Position numbers and translations under genes: made by a program. Under the pieces are notes generated by a model. It was not told where the DNA came from. It was given only the letters and a program-made list of their open reading frames with translations, and ran no database searches. Shown here piece after piece: positions 7,901 to 12,303 of a stretch of DNA of 12,303 nucleotides. Where the stretch lies: contig JAATFJ010000024.1 of NCBI GenBank assembly GCA_015655255.1, forward strand, positions 1 through 12,303. The letters are read 5' to 3'. Source of the stretch: Actinomycetales bacterium. Its GTDB lineage: Bacteria; Actinomycetota; Actinomycetes; Actinomycetales; Microbacteriaceae. Each line of letters opens with the position of its first letter. Positions within the stretch are counted from its first letter, which is position 1.

Positions 7901-8343
7901 ATACGAGTGACTACCTCTACGGTCTCGTCGCGGGGCAGGAGCACGTCATCGAGATCGATCGGGGCGTGCAGCTCTACGTGGGACTCGAAGCGATCGGTGA
8001 GCCGGACGAGCGCGGGATGCGCACCGTCATGACGACGCTCAACGGCCAGCTCCGCCCCGTATTCGTTCGGGACCGAGCGGTGTCCGTGGACGTGCCGGAG
8101 GCGGAGAAGGCAGACACGTCGAAGCCGGGGCAGATCGCGGCGCCGTTCTCCGGCGTCGTGACCGTGAAGGCGGAGATCGGCACCGCGGTGGCGGCGGGAG
8201 AAGCGGTCGCCTCGATCGAGGCCATGAAGATGGAGGCGGCGATCACCGCGCCCATCGCGGGCACTGTCGAGCGGATCGCGATCGCGACGACGCAGCAGGT
8301 GGAAGCCGGAGATCTTTTGGTCGTCATCCGTCCCTCCCAGTAA
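4936..8343 (+). CDS. pyc: Pyruvate carboxylase (single-chain, biotin-dependent)
   Basis: Cytosolic anaplerotic enzyme of 1135 residues (Corynebacterium form about 1140) that makes oxaloacetate from pyruvate, bicarbonate and ATP. The biotin carboxylase part (1 to about 450) opens with KILVANRGEIAIRAFRA. It has the ATP-grasp glycine loop GGGGRGM at 162-168 with Lys158, and EMNPRIQVEH at 292-301. The carboxyltransferase part (about 525-810) has DTTFRDAHQS from Asp533, IKDMAG with catalytic Lys708, and the metal site HLHTH at 735-739. The C-terminal biotin carrier domain carries EAMKMEA with biotinylated Lys1098. Every key residue is intact. ATG 4936 follows AGAGG by 5 bases; GTG 4930 would only add Met-Trp. 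It heads a likely pyc - MinD-like ATPase - def unit. Regulation is not evident beyond the palindrome over its ribosome site. Confidence 0.97.
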   Translation: MFQKILVANRGEIAIRAFRAAFEVGARTVAVFPYEDRGSLHRLKADEAYEIGERGRPVRAYLDVGEIIRVALESGADAIYPGYGFLSENPELAEKAAAHGIAFIGPSARVLEMAGNKVEAKRHAIEAGVPVLRSTEASDDVDALVAQADDIGFPLFAKAVAGGGGRGMRRVETKGDLAPALAEAMREAESAFGDPRMFLEQAVLRPRHIEVQVLADSTGETVHLFERDCSVQRRHQKVVEIAPAPNLADDIRTALHGYAVAFARSIDYENAGTVEFLLETVGPRAGEVVFIEMNPRIQVEHTVTEEVTDVDLVQTQIRIAAGESLRNLALQQDNIQLRGAALQCRITTEDPTQGFRPDTGKITTYRSPGGAGIRLDGGTVHQGAQISPHFDSMLAKLTCRGRDFPAAVARARRALAEFRIRGVSTNIPFLQALLADPDFVQGDVSTSFIEERPDLLRGRVSKDRGTKILNWLVDVTVNKPNGPAPAVANPRTKLPQIDLSAAPAEGSRQRLLALGPEGFARDLRAQTALGVTDTTFRDAHQSLLATRIRTRDLVEVAPYLARLTPQLLSVEAWGGATYDVALRFLGEDSWERLDKLRTALPNIAVQMLLRGRNTVGYTPYPTAVTDAFVQEAAASGVDIFRIFDALNDVAQMRPAIDAVRETGSALAEVALCYTGDLLSPAEDLYTLDYYLGLAEQIVDAGAHVIAIKDMAGLLRPAAAARLVTALRERFDLPVHLHTHDTAGGQLATLLAASAAGVDAVDAASAPLSGTTSQPSLSSLVAALAHTERDNGLDLEAVSDLEPYWEAVRHLYGPFESGLPGPTGRVYHHEIPGGQLSNLRQQAKALGLADDFELIEDMYTAANRILGRVPKVTPSSKVVGDLALYLAAVRADPADFEENPGRYDVPDSVVGFMAGELGDLPGGWPEPFRSKVLAGRTVRPVLSEISADDEQALAGDSAQRRERLNTLLFPAPAAEFAEKRELFGDLSVLDTSDYLYGLVAGQEHVIEIDRGVQLYVGLEAIGEPDERGMRTVMTTLNGQLRPVFVRDRAVSVDVPEAEKADTSKPGQIAAPFSGVVTVKAEIGTAVAAGEAVASIEAMKMEAAITAPIAGTVERIAIATTQQVEAGDLLVVIRPSQ

Positions 8344-8346
8344 CCT

Positions 8347-8369
8347 TGTGCGGGCGAGAAATTCGCACA
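8347..8369 (+). repeat. Small hairpin between pyc and the MinD-like gene
   Basis: TGTGCG (8347-8352) and CGCACA (8364-8369) form a 6-bp stem with an 11-base loop directly after the pyc stop codon. No T-run follows, so it is unlikely to terminate fully. It may moderate read-through or protect the pyc 3' end. Confidence 0.3.
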
Positions 8370-8373
8370 GGCT

Positions 8374-8380
8374 GGGGAGA
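8374..8380 (+). promoter_or_regulatory. Ribosome binding site deciding the GTG start of the MinD-like gene
   Basis: GGGGAGA lies 5 bases before the GTG at 8386, the first in-frame start after the pyc stop. It supports keeping the whole acidic N-terminus in the protein. Confidence 0.6.
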
Positions 8381-8385
8381 TTAAG

Positions 8386-10878
8386 GTGACACCGAAGAAG
8401 ACAGATCAGACGCAGGACGAGGATGCGCTGGGTATCCTCGACCCGACGGCATCCGTCGACACCACCGCGATCAGCATCCTCGGGCTGACGGCACAGGTGA
8501 ATGTCGAGTTGCCGAAGGACGAGGATGACGACCTCGCCGATGAGGACGTCATCGACGGGGAGATCCATTCCGACCTCGTCCTGGACGCGCTTCCGGATGC
8601 AGACGATTCGGTGATCGGCCGCATCCACGAGGGCTCCACGGGTATCGTCATCGAGGTGCCCGGCGACACAGAGCCGACCACGGTTGCGCAGCCCGACGCG
8701 GAGACCGGGTCGGAGGAGGACATCGTCATCGAGGCGGAGGTCGACGAAGATGGCGATCCCGAGGAGGACGACGATCCGGCGGACGATGAGGCGGTGGACA
8801 CGCTCGCGGACGACACGGAGTTCGCCGTCGAGGATACCGCCGACGAAGGTCTCGCCGACGCCGACGCCGACGCCGATGCCGATGCCGACGATGACGATGA
8901 CGCCGCTCGCGCGCAGGAGGACTCCGCCGACGATCCGGCGGACGATGAGGAGGAAACCTCCGAGACGGAATCCGCGGACACCGACCTCGCCGACGCCGTC
9001 TCCGATGAGCAGACCGTCGTCCCTCCGATCCTGCGCCCCGCCGCGGAAGCCCTGAGCGACAGCACAGAGAAGACGCCCGCCGCAGTGGCGGGGGACGTCT
9101 TCTCCGAAGAGGCAGAGGAGGACTCCGCGATCGATGTCGCGGATGCTCCAGAGGCGGAGAGCGCTTCCGACGCCGACGGCGCCCCTGCCGCGGACGTGCA
9201 CGAATCCGGTGCAGAGACGACGGACACCTCGGAAGAGACCGACGGTATCGAGTACGGCGGGGCGATAGCATCGCCCATTCCCGCCGAGACCGCGGCGGAC
9301 AGTCCTGGTGCGGTGGACGAGGACCTGTCTGCGGGGGACGTCGCGGCAGACGACGGCGCGGATGCTTCAGTCGAGGAAGACGCCGCGCAGGACGATGCGG
9401 TTCCGGGCGATGACGCATCCGTCACAGACCCCATCGACGCGGGCAGCGATGACGATCCCGCGTCGGATGCCGCCGATGAGGGCATCGACGAAGACGCCCT
9501 CTCCGACGACGCGGCTGAGGACGCCACGTCCGACGGCGTACGGACGGAAGAACCGGCCGACGAGATCTCGGAGGCGATCGACGAGGTCCTGGAGGCCGAC
9601 GTCGAGGAGTTCTTCGCCGACGTCGACGATGCTGCGGACGCCGCCGCGACAAACGCCCATGCTCCCGCCACCGCCACCGCCACCGCCGCGACCCGCGCCG
9701 CCTCCGACGATGGCACCTCCGAGGGAGACCTCAACGAGGGGCGCGATGAGATCGCATCCGCCGTCGTCGCATCGCACACGATCGCGCCACACGAGAAAGA
9801 GGCTGACCCCGTGCCGGAGAAGGACAAGGACGCGGCGAAGACCGCTGCCACACCCGTCGCGCGCCCCGCGGCGCGCCCGAGCGTGCCGGAGGTCGCCCTC
9901 ACCGCGCGGCGCCTCGATGACCTCGGCGGCGAGGCCTCCCGCGAGAGCGCCGATCTGCTCACCGCGGATCGGCTGCTCGACCCGCATCAGCTCACCCGGC
10001 CGGAGCCGGAAGGCGGCTGGTCCCACATCCTCTACACGCTCTCGGGGCGGCGCATCAACATCGGGGACAGTCGCAAGGTGCGCGAGCGCAAGGAGCTCTC
10101 GCAGCGCATCGACGCGCCACTCTCCGGGGGCGCGAAATTCGTGCCCGTTCTCTCCCGCAAGGGGGGAGTGGGCAAGACGACCATCACGACCCTGCTGGGG
10201 ATGGCCCTCGCAGACTCCCGCGACGACCGGGTCATCGCTGTCGACGCGAACCCCGACCGGGGCACCCTCGCGGAGCGGATCGCCCGCCCGCACAGCAAAT
10301 CAGTGCGCGACCTCGTGCGCATCCACGACGACGTACGCGGCTATCAGGACATCTCCGCCATCGTCGCGCGGGACACGACGCGCCTCGACGTGCTCGCCTC
10401 CGATGCCGACCCGCATATTGCCGAGGCCTTCAGCGACGACGATTACCGGGATGTCGCTGGCGTTGCCGCGCATTACTATTCGCTTGTGCTCACCGACACG
10501 GGCACGGGCATCGTGCACTCGGTCATGGGCGCGACGCTCGATCTCGCCGACCAGCTCGTCATCGTCTCGGGCCTCAGCGTGGACGAGGCGCGTCTCGCCT
10601 CGGAGACCCTCACCTGGCTGGAGAGCAACGGCTACGCCGCGCAGGCGCGCAATGCGATCGTCGTGCTCAATCAGTCCACTCCGGGTGCTCCGCTCGTGCG
10701 CCTCGCCGAGCTGGAGGCGCACTTCGGGACGAGGGCGAAGCATGTGGTCCGGATGCCCTATGACCCACAGATCGCGGGCGGCGGCGCCATCGTCTTCTCC
10801 ACTCTCCGGCCCGAGACGCGGCTGGCCGCGCGCGAGCTTGCGGCGTTGCTCATCGAGAACCTTCGTCAGGTCGCCTGA
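8386..10878 (+). CDS. Acidic protein with C-terminal MinD/ParA-like ATPase domain
   Basis: Protein of 830 residues in two unlike parts. Residues from about 35 to 460 are dominated by Asp, Glu and Ala, with no predicted fold or membrane segment, and include a (Ala-Asp)6 run and two copies of DDPADDE. A more basic, Pro/Ala-rich stretch follows. From about 540 comes GWSHILYTLSGRRINIG, then a basic helix (SRKVRERKELSQRI), then a MinD-type ATPase domain with deviant Walker A KGGVGKTT at 592-599, DANPDRGT from Asp620, and Walker B Asp704 in VLTDTGTG. A long disordered N-terminus, a GW...G segment and a MinD domain recall the EspI-like ATPases near type VII secretion genes, but no such genes are in view. 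A role in polar or surface positioning is inferred. GTG 8386 has a good Shine-Dalgarno sequence. It overlaps def by one base and is probably cotranscribed with pyc. Confidence 0.85.
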   Translation: MTPKKTDQTQDEDALGILDPTASVDTTAISILGLTAQVNVELPKDEDDDLADEDVIDGEIHSDLVLDALPDADDSVIGRIHEGSTGIVIEVPGDTEPTTVAQPDAETGSEEDIVIEAEVDEDGDPEEDDDPADDEAVDTLADDTEFAVEDTADEGLADADADADADADDDDDAARAQEDSADDPADDEEETSETESADTDLADAVSDEQTVVPPILRPAAEALSDSTEKTPAAVAGDVFSEEAEEDSAIDVADAPEAESASDADGAPAADVHESGAETTDTSEETDGIEYGGAIASPIPAETAADSPGAVDEDLSAGDVAADDGADASVEEDAAQDDAVPGDDASVTDPIDAGSDDDPASDAADEGIDEDALSDDAAEDATSDGVRTEEPADEISEAIDEVLEADVEEFFADVDDAADAAATNAHAPATATATAATRAASDDGTSEGDLNEGRDEIASAVVASHTIAPHEKEADPVPEKDKDAAKTAATPVARPAARPSVPEVALTARRLDDLGGEASRESADLLTADRLLDPHQLTRPEPEGGWSHILYTLSGRRINIGDSRKVRERKELSQRIDAPLSGGAKFVPVLSRKGGVGKTTITTLLGMALADSRDDRVIAVDANPDRGTLAERIARPHSKSVRDLVRIHDDVRGYQDISAIVARDTTRLDVLASDADPHIAEAFSDDDYRDVAGVAAHYYSLVLTDTGTGIVHSVMGATLDLADQLVIVSGLSVDEARLASETLTWLESNGYAAQARNAIVVLNQSTPGAPLVRLAELEAHFGTRAKHVVRMPYDPQIAGGGAIVFSTLRPETRLAARELAALLIENLRQVA
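8769..8950 (+). repeat. Direct repeat pair encoding DDPADDE
   Basis: The same 23 bases occur at 8769-8791 and 8928-8950, in the same frame. They give the peptide DDPADDE twice within the acidic region, 159 bases apart. The identity at DNA level suggests recent duplication or recombination inside the low-complexity segment. Confidence 0.7.
8854..8901 (+). repeat. GCCGAC/GCCGAT hexamer tandem repeat
   Basis: Six hexamers (GCCGAC x3, GCCGAT x2, GCCGAC) run from 8854 to 8889, followed by GATGACGATGAC to 8901. They encode (Ala-Asp)6 then Asp4. Because the unit is a multiple of three, copy-number change would alter protein length without breaking the frame. Confidence 0.85.
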
Positions 10879-11369
10879 TGGCGGTCAGGGAGATCCGTCT
10901 CTTCGGCGACCCGGTGCTCCGGGCTGTCTGCGCGCCTATCGAGACGATCGATGAGGGGATCCACGCCCTCGTCACCGATCTTGTCGACACGGTGCAGCTT
11001 CCGGGGCGCGCCGGAGTCGCCGCGCCGCAGATCGGTGTCGCGCTGCGTGCTTTCAGCTACAACATCGACGGGGAGATCGGCTACGTCCTCAATCCCGTCG
11101 TCACCGAACTCCGGGGGGAACCCGTTCCCACGGGGGAGGGCTGTCTCTCCGTCCCTGGACTCTGGCACGATGCGCTCCGCTCTCCCTGGGCGCGCGTGGA
11201 GGGCATCCACCTCGACGGCTCGCCTTTCGCGCTCGAAGGCGACGTGCTCCTCGCCCAGGCCCTTCAGCACGAGACGGACCACCTCGACGGGAAGGTCTAC
11301 CTCTCCCGCCTCGCCCCGGAGACGCGCCGCATCGCCATGCGCGAAGTCCGGGAGAGCAGCTGGTTCTGA
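10878..11369 (+). CDS. def: Peptide deformylase
   Basis: 163-residue metalloenzyme that removes the formyl group from the N-terminal methionine of new proteins at the ribosome. Motif 1 is GVAAPQIG (46-53), preceded by PGRA instead of the usual G-x before it, so the first glycine of GxGxAAxQ is replaced by Arg44. Motif 2 EGCLSVPG has metal ligand Cys89, and motif 3 QHETDHLDG has ligands His131 and His135 with catalytic Glu132. All metal and catalytic residues are present. The ATG overlaps the upstream stop as TGATG, with an AGG 7 bases before it lying inside the upstream gene, so its translation is probably coupled to the MinD-like ATPase. It ends 6 bases before the full-length end of the convergent acyl-CoA ligase gene. 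A second, housekeeping def elsewhere is possible. Confidence 0.95.
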   Translation: MAVREIRLFGDPVLRAVCAPIETIDEGIHALVTDLVDTVQLPGRAGVAAPQIGVALRAFSYNIDGEIGYVLNPVVTELRGEPVPTGEGCLSVPGLWHDALRSPWARVEGIHLDGSPFALEGDVLLAQALQHETDHLDGKVYLSRLAPETRRIAMREVRESSWF

Positions 11370-11375
11370 TCCGGT

Positions 11376-12303
11376 TCAGCCGCCGATGGCGATGTTCGTG
11401 GTCTGCACCGGCATGTCGTAAATCTCCGTGATCTCCTTCGAGAAGTCGGTGAGGATCTCGGCGCGTTTGATGGAGAGCTTCGGCGTGAGGTGACCGCTCG
11501 CCTCCGTTCACTCCGTGCCGAGGATCGTGAACTTGCGGATGGACTCCGCGCGGGAGACGAGATCGTTGGCGGCATCGACGGCACGCTGCACCTCGGCGCG
11601 CACCTCGACATGCCGGGCCGCATCCGCGAGAGTCATATCCGCGGGGAGGCCGTTGTTCGCGAGCCAGGTAGGGAGCATCTCCGGGTCGAGGGTCACGAGG
11701 GCGGAGATGAATGGACGCTGGTCGCCCACAACGACGACCTGCCCCACGATGGGATTCGCGCGGATGGGATCCTCCAGCGTCGCGGGAGCGACGTTCTTCC
11801 CGCCCGCGGTGACGATGATCTCCTTCTTGCGGCCCGTGATCGTGAGGAAGCCCTCGGCGTCGAAACTGCCGATGTCTCCCGTACGGAACCAGCCCTCGTC
11901 GAAGGCCGCCGCCGTGGCATCGGGATTGTTCCAGTACTCCTTGAAGACGTCGATGCCGCGCACCTGGATCTCGCCGTCCTCCGCGAGCCGGATGCCCACA
12001 CCCGGAAGCACGGGACCCACGGTGCCGATCTTTGACTTATGGGCGAGGTTGACCGTCGCGGGCGCCGTCGTCTCCGTGAGGCCATAGCCCTCGAGGATCG
12101 TCACGCCGAGACTGTGGAAGAAATGCCCGAGGCGCGGACCGAGCGGGGCGGAGCCCGAGATCGCATAGGAGATGTTCCCGCCCATAGCCTCGCGGAGCTT
12201 GCTGTAGACGAGGCGGTCGAAGAGGGCGAATTTGATCTTCAGGCTCAGCGGGATCTTCTCGCCGTTCTGCTGCCGCTGCGAGTGCTGTACGGCAGCGGCC
12301 GCT
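11376..12303 (-). pseudogene. Long-chain fatty-acid-CoA ligase, 5' end outside window, with in-frame TGA near the C-terminus
   Basis: ATP-dependent enzyme family (ANL superfamily) that activates long-chain fatty acids to acyl-CoA. The frame is open from the window edge (first full codon at 12302) and gives 264 residues, including AISGSAPLG, the A5 motif EGYGLTETT, GWFRTGDIG and the hinge region GRKKEIIVTAGGKNV. These look fully normal. The frame stops at TGA 11508-11510, right after FTILGTE, where relatives continue with Trp-Thr. Past the TGA, 43 codons of typical C-terminal sequence follow (TEASGHLTPKLSIKR...) up to TGA 11376-11378, near the def stop. A single TGG to TGA change explains this. 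The lost part holds the basic A10 region where ANL enzymes carry the adenylation lysine, so a truncated protein would probably be inactive. Sequencing error or stop-codon read-through are alternatives. The family is certain; its status as a pseudogene is not. Confidence 0.75.

Noticed and set aside
8854..8901. CRISPR-like or regulatory repeat array
   Set aside because: The units are contiguous 6-mers without spacers and lie in frame within a coding region.
7888..9201. 437-codon antisense frame spanning the pyc end and the start of the MinD-like gene
   Set aside because: It crosses two well-supported genes on the opposite strand and contains only Arg/Val/Gly-rich sequence without motifs.
8406..9962. 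518-codon Ser-rich antisense frame opposite the acidic region
   Set aside because: It follows from the Asp/Ala/Glu-rich codons read backwards; the composition is purely low-complexity and the sense protein has a start, ribosome site and ATPase domain.
1..12303. Defence island, prophage, integrative element or biosynthetic cluster
   Set aside because: All genes are core metabolic or cell-cycle types with even base composition, and no integrase, transposase, att-like repeats or tRNA are seen.

Overview
The window looks like ordinary core chromosome of a high-GC actinobacterium, most likely Microbacteriaceae (Microbacterium-like). This rests on the GC-rich codon use, GarA/OdhI- and FtsR-type regulators, an actinobacterial single-chain pyruvate carboxylase, frequent GTG starts and TANNNT -10 elements. 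The family assignment comes from remembered protein and gene-order patterns, not from a search. There are no RNA genes, insertion sequences, phage genes or CRISPR arrays, and no stretch over 300 bases lacks a gene.

Layout. (1) 1-561: the 3' part of a CYTH-domain gene (+), which meets lpdA (653-2053, -) at a 62-nt hairpin with perfect 23-bp arms, read as a two-way terminator. (2) 2171-3993 (+): an FHA protein of the GarA/OdhI type, an FtsR-type MerR regulator overlapping it by 1 nt, and, behind its own promoter, a second MerR regulator. The order matches the mycobacterial Rv1827-Rv1828-Rv1829-Rv1830 cluster, but the nuclease gene (Rv1829 type) is missing between the two MerR genes. (3) 4031-4852 (-): an orphan ParA-type ATPase, divergent from pyc. 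(4) 4936-11369 (+): pyruvate carboxylase, a very acidic protein with a C-terminal MinD/ParA-like ATPase domain, and peptide deformylase, probably one transcription unit; the last two overlap by 1 nt. (5) 11376-12303 (-): the 3' part of a long-chain acyl-CoA ligase gene with an in-frame TGA where a Trp codon is expected. The reading frame continues for 43 more family-like codons.

How the genes fit together. Dihydrolipoyl dehydrogenase is the E3 subunit of pyruvate and 2-oxoglutarate dehydrogenases. GarA/OdhI proteins inhibit 2-oxoglutarate dehydrogenase, and pyruvate carboxylase refills oxaloacetate. The left and central parts therefore group functions around the pyruvate/2-oxoglutarate node, next to cell-cycle-type factors (FtsR-like regulator, two ParA/MinD ATPases). 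I do not see a wholly new system. The points most worth a second look are the nonsense codon in the acyl-CoA ligase gene, the long acidic tail on the MinD-like ATPase, the perfect 23-bp inverted repeat, the altered phospho-threonine region of the FHA protein, and the possibly leaderless lpdA.
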